Source: Oscillospiraceae bacterium
GTDB lineage: Bacteria > Bacillota > Clostridia > Oscillospirales > Ruminococcaceae
Reading direction: 5' to 3'
Assembly: GCA_900757485.1 (NCBI GenBank)
Contig: CAAEOA010000050.1
Span: 1 to 48,214, forward strand
Length of the DNA: 48,214 bases
The position numbers and the translations under genes are program-made. The notes under the pieces were generated by a model. It was not told where the DNA came from and ran no database searches. It was given only the letters and a program-made list of their open reading frames with translations. Shown here in pieces: positions 29,983 to 39,042 of the stretch. Position 1 is the first letter of the stretch; each line of letters starts with the position of its first letter.

Positions 29983-31836
29983 TCAAATCACTTGAAGAAT
30001 ATGCTCTAACACCCCTCTGATCTCGTCCTTGTCTGCTTCATCTCCAAAGGCACGTAGCGTGTAGAACACACCATCCTTCACCCAGTAAGCAGTAGGATCG
30101 TAATAGTCGCCGTTGTAGTATCCAGTGTTGTTCGACTCGTTTGTAGTCACAATCAGCACAGGGATGCCGGAACCACTGCTTACCGTTTTCTGCTCATAAG
30201 TAGCATAACCATTGGTAACACTTCCGGTAGTATGCGAACCGGGAGCTGCACAAAGCGTTGCGGATAACGTGATCTTAACTTTTCCTGAGTTGTAACCCGA
30301 AGAAATAGTGATTTCACTCAATTCTCTATCGAGGTTGGTTACAGATTGCATTGTGTTGGCATTGATTAGGATGTGCTTTACTTCTGTGTCAGGATCCGCA
30401 CTCTCCATCCCGAAATATCCAGTTGTATTCAACCAACCAATAGACTCAAGGGGATTAAAGACGGAAAAACCGATTGTTTCCTCACATTCATCCCACGAGT
30501 CCACCTGGATGCCTACCAAGCCCCACAGTTTACTCGATGTAAGCCTTTGTTCTTGTGTCATACCATCGTATGTCTTCCATTCCTGTTCGATCTTATCCAA
30601 AAGGATCTGACCAATGGACGAAAAATCGGTACCGGGCAAATAGGCACTGACCTCGTATGAGGATTCTTGATCGTCTGACGAAGTGTTATTTACCATTACA
30701 GCACTATAAACGGTTTGGGGTCCATCCACGCCGCCTATATTAGAGATAGAGGAATCATTTTCACTTGCTCCACCAAGGCACAAAGCAAGAGTTACACCCA
30801 AAACAACAACTGCACTAACAACAGAAAGAATAGCAATCAAATTCTTCTGTCTCGAATTGGAACAATCTTGTTCTCTGTTAAGTATCTCAAAGACCAATGC
30901 CGTTATGCACCCAGACGATAGGATCACCAACAGATCTATCGGTGCAAAAACGATGCCGGGCAAACCATTGAAAACAAAGCCAGAACCCAAACTGTACAGA
31001 TGACCGTTGAGCAAGATCATCTCGCCAATGTACATCAGGAGCGTCATTACCGAGGCAATCACTGCCGGGATCCAAACGGAAACAAGCTTCCGTTTTCCCA
31101 AAAGGAACGATCCAGCAAGCACACCAGCAGCAATTCCAAGAAGGACGAAGAATATGGTCATTAACGCTGCAGATAAAAGCGACACTTTAATGCTACCGTC
31201 TCTCCAGAAAGCGGTAAAGCAGGCGAGTATACAGAGGCCAAGGAAAATCGCGGAACAAATCGACTGCAGAACCAAAGATTTACAGCGTTTCTTATCGCCA
31301 CTCTTGATCATTTGTCCAAAACCATATAAGCAGTTCAAAATGGTAATAATCAATACAACGGAGATAATGTAAAAATGCAGCTTGAAGGCAGGGTTGTAAT
31401 CTCCCATCAAAATATCGACTGCTGTCTGCGTCTTGTATGTAGTTACGGTTTCTCCCCATCCTTCCGGAGGCACGTAACACATAAACATCTGCCAGTCCTC
31501 AAGCTTGGTGACAGTTTCTGCAGTTGATACCACGACCTTCTGCTCTAATAAGAATTCTAACGCAAAGAATATACCTATGGCAATTGAAGCTCCGCTAACA
31601 AATGCGAATCTCTTAAAGAACCTAATTAACAAGGGCATTAAGAGTACACCGACAATAATAGCTACGCTTATTGGCGTGTACGGAATGATATATTTGGGGT
31701 AGTTTTCTTTCAAAACAGCACCGTTTGTAATCATATCGCTAATTACACGTACTCCCATGGATAAGGGATAATACGAAGCTATCAGCACGCCGAGACACGA
31801 AAACAGATAATATCTGTTAAATGATTTGTTTTTCAT
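29983..31836 (-). CDS. Polytopic membrane protein with extracellular C-terminal domain
   Basis: About 617 residues from ATG 31836 (GGAG 7 bases before). Roughly nine membrane segments in the first 390 residues, then an outside domain of about 225 residues (VDGPQTVYSAVMVNNTSSDD ... DGVFYTLRAFGDEADKDEIR). It follows BlaR1-like and BlaI-like genes in one operon. It may be the protected or regulated envelope target or a sensor partner. Family not recognised. Confidence 0.65.
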   Translation of the reverse strand: MKNKSFNRYYLFSCLGVLIASYYPLSMGVRVISDMITNGAVLKENYPKYIIPYTPISVAIIVGVLLMPLLIRFFKRFAFVSGASIAIGIFFALEFLLEQKVVVSTAETVTKLEDWQMFMCYVPPEGWGETVTTYKTQTAVDILMGDYNPAFKLHFYIISVVLIITILNCLYGFGQMIKSGDKKRCKSLVLQSICSAIFLGLCILACFTAFWRDGSIKVSLLSAALMTIFFVLLGIAAGVLAGSFLLGKRKLVSVWIPAVIASVMTLLMYIGEMILLNGHLYSLGSGFVFNGLPGIVFAPIDLLVILSSGCITALVFEILNREQDCSNSRQKNLIAILSVVSAVVVLGVTLALCLGGASENDSSISNIGGVDGPQTVYSAVMVNNTSSDDQESSYEVSAYLPGTDFSSIGQILLDKIEQEWKTYDGMTQEQRLTSSKLWGLVGIQVDSWDECEETIGFSVFNPLESIGWLNTTGYFGMESADPDTEVKHILINANTMQSVTNLDRELSEITISSGYNSGKVKITLSATLCAAPGSHTTGSVTNGYATYEQKTVSSGSGIPVLIVTTNESNNTGYYNGDYYDPTAYWVKDGVFYTLRAFGDEADKDEIRGVLEHILQVI

Positions 31837-31849
31837 CTTTCCGCTCCTT

Positions 31850-32764
31850 TCATCCTGCGTTAGTAAGCAGTACATAGAAGATGATTCCAATTAGGGCTAC
31901 AAATGCCACGAGGGAAATCCATGTTAACTTTCTAAAAGACAGTACATTTTCGATTCGAGTACGAATTCTCGCGCCGCCAAATGCAGATGCAAAAACCGTT
32001 GGTCCTTGACGGCATTCCAACAATGCAGTTGCGTACTCTTTTGAACGGTCAGCGCCAAGTTTTACAAGAACACGCTCATCACAAGACAATTCAAGATCTG
32101 CAAGGAGCGCTCTTAAAAACATCCACGCTAACGGATTAAACCAATGCACCGCAACAACCATAAAGGCTATCATTCTCCACAGATTATCAAGACCGCGTAT
32201 GTGTGTCTTTTCATGTTGAATGATAAGTTCGATATCCCTATCCTTATACGATAACGGCAGGATAATCTTTGGCCTTATAATACCGTACACCGCAGGAGAC
32301 GTAACTTTCTCTGAGAGATAAATGTTATCCTTCAGATGGGTTGAATCCTTGATTTCGTGTATCGTTGTAAAGTATATAATTATTAGCATCAAAAGAATGG
32401 CCAACGAGACAATGATCCAAATAACCGAGGCCACACCGAATATGTCATCAAGAATATTGACTTTATACGTTATTGGGAAATAAGTATTTGCAGCCATAAC
32501 ACTATTCATCATTGAAAAGGATATATCTTCAGTAGGCTGAAACACAACGATGGTTTTGGTGGTTATTTTGGATAGCAAAGTCATCAAACTGTAAGGGCTG
32601 TTCAGCCCCAAAGGAACCGTCATCCTCAGAATAGGAACTAACCAAAGAAATACCACTATTCTTCTCGGTATCTTTTTTATCAGTCTAACGAACATAACAA
32701 GAATGCCGGTTAAAGCTGCTGTTATGCTCATATTGAATATCCAATAAAAAACTTCCTGTAGCAT
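31850..32764 (-). CDS. BlaR1/MecR1-like M56 metallopeptidase, short form
   Basis: 304 residues from ATG 32764 (AGGTGA upstream; GTG 32773 is possible). Four N-terminal membrane segments and the zinc motif IIQHEKTHIRGLDN (HExxH), with ELSCDERVLVKLG supplying the third ligand. It ends shortly after the last membrane segment (WISLVAFVALIGIIFYVLLT). There is no penicillin-binding sensor domain, so the signal is not read by that route. It is expected to cleave or trigger release of the BlaI partner just upstream. Confidence 0.88.
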   Translation of the reverse strand: MLQEVFYWIFNMSITAALTGILVMFVRLIKKIPRRIVVFLWLVPILRMTVPLGLNSPYSLMTLLSKITTKTIVVFQPTEDISFSMMNSVMAANTYFPITYKVNILDDIFGVASVIWIIVSLAILLMLIIIYFTTIHEIKDSTHLKDNIYLSEKVTSPAVYGIIRPKIILPLSYKDRDIELIIQHEKTHIRGLDNLWRMIAFMVVAVHWFNPLAWMFLRALLADLELSCDERVLVKLGADRSKEYATALLECRQGPTVFASAFGGARIRTRIENVLSFRKLTWISLVAFVALIGIIFYVLLTNAG

Positions 32765-32769
32765 AACCG

Positions 32770-33126
32770 TCACCTATTATCAATAAGTTTACGCAACTCA
32801 TTGATTTCTTCGTCGGATAAGGGCTCATCCTCAAGCAAAGCAGAAAACAAAGCCTTGCGAGATCCTCCAAACACTTTCTTTACAAGAGACGCAGCTTCTA
32901 CCTTTTGCATTTGATTTTGAGAGATAAGAGGTGTACAAATAAATCCAGGATCTTCACGCTGAATAAATCCTTTTGCCTCCAGCTTTTTGATTACCGTATA
33001 GGTGGTATTCTTATTCCAACCAATTGTTTCTGCTGCAATCAAACTGATTTCCTTTGCAGATATGGGGCTTTTAGCCCATATAATCTCCATCACCTTGGCT
33101 TCACTTTCAAATAACTTTTCCTGCAT
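32770..33126 (-). CDS. BlaI/MecI/CopY-family repressor 1
   Basis: 118 residues from ATG 33126 (GGAGG 6 bases before). Winged helix: SEAKVMEIIWAKSPISAKEI, TIGWNKNTTYTVIKKLEAKG, FIQREDPGFICTPLIS; C-terminal dimerisation helix. The intergenic region has two dyads over a sigma-A promoter. Its ligand is unknown. Confidence 0.9.
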   Translation of the reverse strand: MQEKLFESEAKVMEIIWAKSPISAKEISLIAAETIGWNKNTTYTVIKKLEAKGFIQREDPGFICTPLISQNQMQKVEAASLVKKVFGGSRKALFSALLEDEPLSDEEINELRKLIDNR

Positions 33127-33139
33127 AACGAACCTCCAC

Positions 33140-33186
33140 AGACTATTTCTATAGTCTATACTATCACAATAGTCTGAACTTGTCAA
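33140..33186 (-). promoter_or_regulatory. Promoter and double operator of BlaI/BlaR1 pair 1
   Basis: TTGACA (33181-33186), 17 bases, TAGTAT (33158-33163). Dyads: AGACTATTTCTATAGTCT (33140-33157, perfect 7-bp arms) and ACTATCACAATAGT (33160-33173). Repressor binding would cover the -10 and start site. Confidence 0.8.
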
Positions 33187-33207
33187 GGTGCTTCACAGAA
33201 AAGTAAC

Positions 33208-33235
33208 AAAGGCGCCGCTGTGAAGCGACGCCTTT
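33208..33235 (-). terminator. Shared terminator copy 2
   Basis: AAAGGCGTCGC..GCGGCGCCTTT on the minus strand; the T-A pair below the loop is swapped relative to other copies (CGCT/AGCG), a compensatory change. It lies 3 bases after the stop of 33239-33814. Confidence 0.82.
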
Positions 33236-33238
33236 ATG

Positions 33239-33814
33239 TTATATCTGTTCCTCGTTTGTTGGGAGACACCTTCTAAGATCAAATAATGCTTTCATCAAGC
33301 AAATGCCTGCTATGAGGTAAACGATAAGCATAACCACTGAAATATAGGTCCATACCTCCGACAACCATGGATGTAAGCGTGTAATGATTAGGATTGCTGT
33401 CAGCATTACCGTTTGCAATGTTCTATACCGTAACAGCTTTGCGTCCTGCTCGTAGCCTTCAGGCTGATACTTGGTAGCGATAGATGCCAAGTTTGTTAGC
33501 AGCTGAAAATGAAAATATAGGTTCACAAGACTGATTATGATATCAACAAACTGCCACGCGCCATCAAGGTCAAACGAAAACCAACTTGCTAACCACGCTA
33601 TAGAATGCCAACCCACAAGAATTACTCCCAATGTGTGCAGCAAAGATAGTTCGCGCTCCTCATCCTGAAGATAATTGATATCAGAAAGGAAAAGCAAATA
33701 TCCAACAAATGAAGGGATAAGACTGACGGTGTTAATGTTGATGTTGAAATATATGAAGAAGTAGCCCCACGCAGCTTTTGAAATACCATCATATAGTTTC
33801 TGATAATTTGTCAT
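33239..33814 (-). CDS. Multi-pass membrane protein, 191 aa
   Basis: About five hydrophobic segments; begins MTNYQKLYDGISKAAWGYFF and ends LFDLRRCLPTNEEQI. ATG overlaps the TGA of the BlaR1-like gene by 4 bases. The third gene of the second BlaI/BlaR1 operon. No family known. Confidence 0.65.
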   Translation of the reverse strand: MTNYQKLYDGISKAAWGYFFIYFNININTVSLIPSFVGYLLFLSDINYLQDEERELSLLHTLGVILVGWHSIAWLASWFSFDLDGAWQFVDIIISLVNLYFHFQLLTNLASIATKYQPEGYEQDAKLLRYRTLQTVMLTAILIITRLHPWLSEVWTYISVVMLIVYLIAGICLMKALFDLRRCLPTNEEQI

Positions 33815-35760
33815 TCTGCCACCCCTTCCTGCAGTTTCAAATCAAGTTGTGCTATGAGTTCATCATTAACGTATAGATCTGCCGCAAAGTATTCCGGAAG
33901 AACAGCATCACGGTTGGGGTCGAAGGTTCCACCGCCACCGTCATACGTTATAATCGGTCCCCATCCAGGTTCCGTTTTTTGACTGTTCCAGCTTTCACCA
34001 TTGTTGCTACTGCCTCCTGATTGATCGCCGCTTGGAACTCTCAAATTCTCAGGACGTTTCTCCCCGGCATATACTGGAAAAATAGAAAGACCAAGTCTCT
34101 CAATTTTCTCTCTATCTTCTGCTGTTCCAAGATGAGTTAAGATTTCACTCTGCGTTCTTGCAGCTCTTGTGAACTCAGCATTTGGCTTAGGGGTGGTGTC
34201 AAAATATGATGTACTTCCAAATAAAAAGTTGTTATTTTCACTTTGGACAGTGCTTTCCACCGTGTATACGGTTTGAACTTTCGCATCAATGCGGAAATCC
34301 GAATTTGTTCCAGAATACACAATGCCGGGAAGATCAATGCATCCCCAATCTAAGCTCTGTTCGATTGCTTCGACATTTCTGAAATCCTCCAAGGTAATAA
34401 CAACCCAACGTCCGTTTTCTTTTTCAGCCCTGAGATTCTGGACTACAAGATACATTTTTCCTTCTTCTTCAGGCTTACCATCGGGAGGATAATTCACCTT
34501 TATTACAAGGAGTCCCTCATAGGTGTTTTTATTACACTGCTTCAGATTGTAAATATAATATCCGCTTTGTGAATTTGGCCACTCATTCAGACCGCAATCC
34601 CAACTCGGAAAGATACCTGTCTTTTCCTTTTCGTGTATTTCATCAATGATTTCTTTCTGCATAGACTCAGGAGCACACATTACTCTATAGAGCCCATTCT
34701 GATCCAGTACCGCCTTTGCGTAGGTGTCAAATGCTCCTGCCGGTGTTGTGCATGAAGTGCTTCTTGCTGATGCCAAAGGCAACCACATCGAATTACTGGA
34801 CCAATCATATATTGTAGATGCCTGCACTCCCACAACCAAGGAAAGGGTCAGGATGATAATAACACAGACTGATACCAACTTCATTCCTACAGGATATTTC
34901 TTGAATCGTGCAATAGCTTCGATTCGCTCCCGGATATTTTTACCGCCGTTATTTATGCAAGTGCTTCCGGGCGTTTTCGCAAAACGATCATTCGCCATAG
35001 AGAGAAGGATCCGTCCATAGTCTCTGCGTTCCTCGCCCTCAAGTTGTTCAAGTACGTGCTGATCACAACGAGCTTCCATATCATTGATTGCCTGATTTGC
35101 GCAGTAAACAAGAAGCGGATTACACCAGTGAATGCATCTCAATAAACAAATTAAAACGCTCCAGAGTGTGTCTCCATACTTCATATGCAAAAGCTCATGC
35201 AGAATCACCTTGTCGTCTAAATCACAGTCCGTAGGCAGCACCAAGACAGGACGAATAATTCCGCACACAAATGCGCTCGGTAATCCCGGAACCTCAATGA
35301 CTTTTCCAATCTTGACTTTCTGCGCAGCTGCAATTTGTTGAATACGGTTATTGACCTCATCACTGGGCTGACATCCATTTCGTAATGCAGATCGGAGCCG
35401 GATATAAGAGACCAAATAAGTTATTACGTGGGCAACGACGCCAAGAGTATATCCTGCGAAGACCCATTGAAGAATAGTTTTCGGTATCGCTGTCATTACC
35501 GGAACGGGGAAAAGGACCTGGGTAAAGGAATAATCCCCAAACCATGATTTAATTACTTCTACAACCAACTGCCAGTGAAACAATGTATACCGCCCGTTAA
35601 GCCCCGCAGGTATCAATATCATTATTCCGAGGACTCCCCAAACGGCAAAGTGCCACTTGGGAGGAAGTTTATCCTTGAACAACGCCTTGATTACAAGCAG
35701 CAGAACCGCTACTCCGGAGGCAGTAAGGGTCTGGAGAAGAAATCCCCAAAAATCAAACAT
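33811..35760 (-). CDS. BlaR1-like M56 metallopeptidase with long extracellular domain
   Basis: 649 residues. Membrane segments in the first ~310 residues with the zinc motif VILHELLHMKYGDT and the following EARCDQHVL. Then a TM near residue 300 (LVSVCVIIILTLSLVVGVQA) and an outer domain of about 330 residues (TPAGAFDTYAKAVLDQNGLY, then KMYLVVQNLRAEKENGRWVV). The outer part is not a penicillin-binding fold by motif (no SxxK-SxN-KTG set), and ends with a Gly/Ser/Asn-rich segment and a terminal domain. ATG with GGAGG upstream. Pair with BlaI 2. Confidence 0.85.
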   Translation of the reverse strand: MFDFWGFLLQTLTASGVAVLLLVIKALFKDKLPPKWHFAVWGVLGIMILIPAGLNGRYTLFHWQLVVEVIKSWFGDYSFTQVLFPVPVMTAIPKTILQWVFAGYTLGVVAHVITYLVSYIRLRSALRNGCQPSDEVNNRIQQIAAAQKVKIGKVIEVPGLPSAFVCGIIRPVLVLPTDCDLDDKVILHELLHMKYGDTLWSVLICLLRCIHWCNPLLVYCANQAINDMEARCDQHVLEQLEGEERRDYGRILLSMANDRFAKTPGSTCINNGGKNIRERIEAIARFKKYPVGMKLVSVCVIIILTLSLVVGVQASTIYDWSSNSMWLPLASARSTSCTTPAGAFDTYAKAVLDQNGLYRVMCAPESMQKEIIDEIHEKEKTGIFPSWDCGLNEWPNSQSGYYIYNLKQCNKNTYEGLLVIKVNYPPDGKPEEEGKMYLVVQNLRAEKENGRWVVITLEDFRNVEAIEQSLDWGCIDLPGIVYSGTNSDFRIDAKVQTVYTVESTVQSENNNFLFGSTSYFDTTPKPNAEFTRAARTQSEILTHLGTAEDREKIERLGLSIFPVYAGEKRPENLRVPSGDQSGGSSNNGESWNSQKTEPGWGPIITYDGGGGTFDPNRDAVLPEYFAADLYVNDELIAQLDLKLQEGVAE

Positions 35761-35762
35761 AC

Positions 35763-36125
35763 TTACACCTCCATATTATCGAGTATCTTACGCAGACGTT
35801 CCCTTTCTTCCTGAGAGATAGGTTCTTCTTTCAAAAAGGCTGCTATAAGATCTCCAGTGGATCCACTGTAAACACGGTGGAGGAAGCTCTGTCGTTCTTG
35901 TTGCTGACAGCTCTCACGGTCCAATGTGGCATGATAAATGTGCGGGTATGTTTTCTTGTCGATCCGCACCAATCCTTTAGCCTCCATACGGGTTAGATAG
36001 GTCAGAACCGTATTACGGCTCCAGCCTGTGTTTTCATATAGTTTAGTAACGAGCGTACCAAGCTCAGCGCCCTCAGTTTCCCACAAAGCGTTCAACACGG
36101 TCCACTCTCTTTCGGACAGTTTCAT
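35763..36125 (-). CDS. BlaI/MecI/CopY-family repressor 2
   Basis: 120 residues from ATG 36125 (GGAGG 7 bases before). LSEREWTVLNALWETEGAEL, NTGWSRNTVLTYLTRMEAKG, LVRIDKKTYPHIYHATLDRE; the usual C-terminal helix. The operator has exact TACANNTGTA boxes. Only distantly like BlaI 1 in sequence. Confidence 0.9.
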   Translation of the reverse strand: MKLSEREWTVLNALWETEGAELGTLVTKLYENTGWSRNTVLTYLTRMEAKGLVRIDKKTYPHIYHATLDRESCQQQERQSFLHRVYSGSTGDLIAAFLKEEPISQEERERLRKILDNMEV

Positions 36126-36137
36126 CAATATACCTCC

Positions 36138-36188
36138 TACACTTGTAGTATCTTCTTATATACTACACCTGTAGTAACCATTTGTCAA
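36138..36188 (-). promoter_or_regulatory. Promoter and double TACANNTGTA operator of pair 2
   Basis: TTGACA (36183-36188), 17 bases, TAGTAT (36160-36165). Boxes TACACTTGTA (36138-36147) and TACACCTGTA (36164-36173) match the BlaI/CopY consensus TACANNTGTA and are 26 bp apart, covering the -10 and start. The layout is like pair 1 but the half-sites differ. Confidence 0.85.
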
Positions 36189-36211
36189 TAGATTTCAGGG
36201 AAAAGGCAGCA

Positions 36212-36239
36212 AAAGGCGCCGCATTTCTGCGACGCCTTT
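36212..36239 (-). terminator. Shared terminator copy 3
   Basis: AAAGGCGTCGCAGAAATGCGGCGCCTTT-type stem on the minus strand; 4 bases after the XRE membrane gene. Stem 9 bp of G-C/U-G plus an A/T flank. Confidence 0.82.
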
Positions 36240-36243
36240 CTAT

Positions 36244-37434
36244 TCATTTTCTTTTTTTCTGAAGGAGTATCTCGATTAGTGAAAAAACGATAAAAACAAC
36301 TGCAACCAATGCAAGTGCATACCAAAAATATTCTGAGTACCAGGACTCATATCGTTGCCCCTCTATATCGCCGGGATCATACCACCAACCCATACTATGC
36401 ATTTCTGAAACAATCAATGCCGATGGAATAATCAGTAGGTTTCTTATTCCAGGAAGCAGCAGTTTTAGCCGTTCTGCTTTTTTACATATTAGAAAGACAA
36501 CAAAGATTATTACACTCGCCAATAGACAAGCAAGGCCAATAAGCACAACTGCAGTATAAAGAAATGTTGTTTCATTCGGATTATAGTCAAAATACGGGGC
36601 AATAACGAATAATGCACCTGCGATGACTGTCAGTGCAAGTTGTATCATGGACATCTTCTTACGTGTTTTACTAATAGGTTCGTTTAGTTTCTGTGGAAGC
36701 TCACCATTTGTAATCCATGCCAGATACGGTTTTTTACACTTCAAATATACCAGTGCAAGTATTAGAACAATACCGCCAAAGAACACTGTAAAATAACTAT
36801 ACGGTGTCACAACACTATTCACATAATCTGACGTAATCAATATAAGAGGAAGGGACATTAGTACAACTGCGAAAATAGCATAGAATGCTGCAAAGGACAT
36901 TGTACCCAAGGTGTTATTGAACCTTGCAACCAATGACTCATCTGCCATTTCAAACAATTCATTATCGGTTTTTACATCTTTTGTTCTGCTCACGGCAAGA
37001 ACGGCAATAACCAATGCACACGCCTCAAACAAGAGCATCACAGCAAAACCGATAACGGGACGGTAAAAGCCGTAGGAGATTCCGAACATACAAACAAGTC
37101 CAACAATAGCTACAGCCAATGAGATCCATATCAAAGTTTTGAAACCGGAAAGTGTTTTAGTTACAAGATTCCTAACCTGCTTTTCCACTCTCGGTTCTTT
37201 CTTTTCAGCGGGAGCTGATTCCAAAATGCGTTCACCCTTCAGCAGTTCATCACAAGTAACGCCGAACATCTCTGCCAGAGCAGGGATGACCGACAGATCC
37301 GGGGCGCACTCATCACGCTCCCAACGGCTGACAGCTTTATTGGATACATTCAGACGGTCTGCAACATCCTGTTGAGTCATACCGTTTGCTTTTCTTAGTG
37401 CGGCAATAAATTGCCCAATTGAATTCTTTGCCAT
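36244..37434 (-). CDS. XRE regulator fused to multi-pass membrane domain
   Basis: 396 residues. HTH at 8-70: IAALRKANGMTQQDVADRLNVSNKAVSRWERDECAPDLSV. Linker to ~95, then about eight membrane segments (LIWISLAVAIVGLVCMFGIS ... LALVAVVFIVFSLIEILLQ). A one-component, membrane-bound regulator of a type common in Bacillota. ATG with AGGAGG 6 bases before. Single gene between two shared terminators. Confidence 0.82.
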   Translation of the reverse strand: MAKNSIGQFIAALRKANGMTQQDVADRLNVSNKAVSRWERDECAPDLSVIPALAEMFGVTCDELLKGERILESAPAEKKEPRVEKQVRNLVTKTLSGFKTLIWISLAVAIVGLVCMFGISYGFYRPVIGFAVMLLFEACALVIAVLAVSRTKDVKTDNELFEMADESLVARFNNTLGTMSFAAFYAIFAVVLMSLPLILITSDYVNSVVTPYSYFTVFFGGIVLILALVYLKCKKPYLAWITNGELPQKLNEPISKTRKKMSMIQLALTVIAGALFVIAPYFDYNPNETTFLYTAVVLIGLACLLASVIIFVVFLICKKAERLKLLLPGIRNLLIIPSALIVSEMHSMGWWYDPGDIEGQRYESWYSEYFWYALALVAVVFIVFSLIEILLQKKRK

Positions 37435-37610
37435 AACAAAGCCTCCTGATGAAGTTTATTTTCAACCTCATTCTACAAAAATGGTATCGGGAATAACAGC
37501 CCGTATACCGAAAATCAGTCTCGCAAAGTGAGAATAAGGGTAGTTTTTCATCTGTAGACTCTATTATAACACATAAAATGCGTATTTCTATGAACAATTT
37601 CGCAAAAGGT

Positions 37611-37638
37611 AAAGGCGCCGCAATTCTGCGACGCCTTT
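37611..37638 (-). terminator. Shared terminator copy 4
   Basis: AAAGGCGCCGC-AATTC-GCGACGCCTTT as seen on the plus strand; 12 bases after the stop of 37651-38340. Confidence 0.82.
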
Positions 37639-37650
37639 AGTTAATGCGTA

Positions 37651-38340
37651 TTACTTTTCGATTTCCATAAGGTTGATTTGACCAAGTGCGATAAGATCCT
37701 GAATTGCTGAAGTGATCTCGGTCATTACCGTTTCGCTTTCATCCTTCTTGCCTGCATTTTCAATATAAACCGTACTTTCACCAAGTTCAAAGGTGGCATA
37801 GTAGATGACAGTTTTACCACTGCTGAAATACCCAGCATTAACAGAAACGCCGTCCACATCCGATGCCTTTTCTTCTCCTTCAATAACAAGATCGCTGATA
37901 CTCACGTCAGGAGCCGATACAAGTAGTTTCATATCATCATACTTGCCTTCAATACCAAGGATACTGTCATTCTCGTTATTAAAAAGAGCATAACCGGTAA
38001 CAGGTAAATCACCGAACAAATTTGTGATTTCATCCTCAGTCAGATCCCTCGTGCTGATCTCAAATGCGATATCAAACTGTGCGACACCGCCATCCGACTT
38101 AACGAAGTTGATCTTGTTTCCGTTGTCCAATGTTGCAATCTGCTCATTGCCTCCGAACAGACCACTCTGGAATACACCAAACCCAATAACGGCTACGAGT
38201 GCAAGGCAAGCTGCAATCGCACCCCATTTCATCCAAGCAGGGCGGCGAACAGTTTTTGCTTCGCCGGTATAGGCGGTGGCTTCATTGACATATTTCTGAT
38301 CAATATTGCCGATGGTTTCAGAGATTCTGTTTTTTCTCAT
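37651..38340 (-). CDS. Membrane-anchored anti-sigma-like protein
   Basis: 229 residues. A short cytoplasmic N-terminus (MRKNRISETIGNIDQKYVNE), a single membrane segment at about 38-60 (WGAIAACLALVAVIGFGVFQ), and an outside domain (NKINFVKSDGGVAQFDIAFE, STRDLTEDEITNLFGDLPVT). ATG overlaps the TGA of the ECF sigma gene by 4 bases, the usual arrangement for an anti-sigma factor. The extracellular domain may sense an envelope signal. Confidence 0.72.
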   Translation of the reverse strand: MRKNRISETIGNIDQKYVNEATAYTGEAKTVRRPAWMKWGAIAACLALVAVIGFGVFQSGLFGGNEQIATLDNGNKINFVKSDGGVAQFDIAFEISTRDLTEDEITNLFGDLPVTGYALFNNENDSILGIEGKYDDMKLLVSAPDVSISDLVIEGEEKASDVDGVSVNAGYFSSGKTVIYYATFELGESTVYIENAGKKDESETVMTEITSAIQDLIALGQINLMEIEK

Positions 38341-38906
38341 AAAGATACTCCTTCCTTAATCAAGTGCTTTCTCAGCTTTTCCCGTGTGCGAGAAAGCCGA
38401 ACCGAAACATTATGGTTGCTTGTATGAAAGAGTTCCGCAAGCTCCGAGATCGAATCCGAATGCCAATAACGACGAACAAACATTATTCTGTTTTCTTTGT
38501 CCAGGGTTGCAAGAAAGTCATCAATGATTCGAGCAACCTCGCCGGCATTGAATTCATCCTCAACAGAGGCGGAAGCCGGGAAACAGTTTTCCAGTTCGTC
38601 AAGTGCGACATCGTAGATGCTGTTTCGTTTTGCTGCGGTATTTGTGTGATACTTTTTAATAGCAAGATTACGAACGATACGACAAACATAACTCAAAAGC
38701 GGATTTGGTTTTTGAGGCGGTATTGTATTCCACGCTCCGAGATATGCGTCGTTTACGCATTCTTCGGTATCCTGCCGATTATTCAGTATGTTGTTTGCTA
38801 CTCTCGTGCATACAGAGCCGTACTTATTCGATAGTTCAATGATTGCCTGCTCCGAGCGCTCATAGAACAACTCAATTATTTTACTATCGTCCAAACTGCT
38901 CACCAT
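38337..38906 (-). CDS. ECF-type sigma factor 1
   Basis: 189 residues. Region 2: ALLSNKYGSVCTRVANNILN-like start (IELSNKYGSVCTRVANNILN), RQDTEECVNDAYLGAWNTIP, YVCRIVRNLAIKKYHTN. Region 4: LDKENRIMFVRRYWHSDSIS, ELAELFHTSNHNVSVRLSRT. ATG with GAGG 8 bases upstream. It directs RNA polymerase to its own promoter type; the upstream sequence has CGTA as a possible ECF -10 element. Confidence 0.9.
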   Translation of the reverse strand: MVSSLDDSKIIELFYERSEQAIIELSNKYGSVCTRVANNILNNRQDTEECVNDAYLGAWNTIPPQKPNPLLSYVCRIVRNLAIKKYHTNTAAKRNSIYDVALDELENCFPASASVEDEFNAGEVARIIDDFLATLDKENRIMFVRRYWHSDSISELAELFHTSNHNVSVRLSRTREKLRKHLIKEGVSL

Positions 38907-39003
38907 CCTTTCTGCCTCACCTTTATACTACGGATTCGGAAGCATTTATCTCACATTATTTGAAATTATATCAAAAAAATATGTATTTTTCTATGGACAG
39001 CGA

Positions 39004-39032
39004 AAAGGCGCCGCATTTGAAGCGACGCCTTT
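39004..39032 (-). terminator. Shared terminator copy 5
   Basis: AAAGGCGTCGC..GCGGCGCCTTT on the minus strand with a 7-base loop; 10 bases after the stop of 39043-39435. Confidence 0.82.
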
Positions 39033-39042
39033 GAATTATAGA

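Noticed and set aside
38364..38834. 156-residue plus-strand open frame
   Set aside because: Antisense of the ECF sigma 1 gene; no supporting signal.
29936..39032. Repeated GGCG hairpins as integron attC sites or IS ends
   Set aside because: Only about 29 bases long, always next to a stop codon and followed by T-rich sequence; no integron integrase or transposase seen. Terminators explain them.
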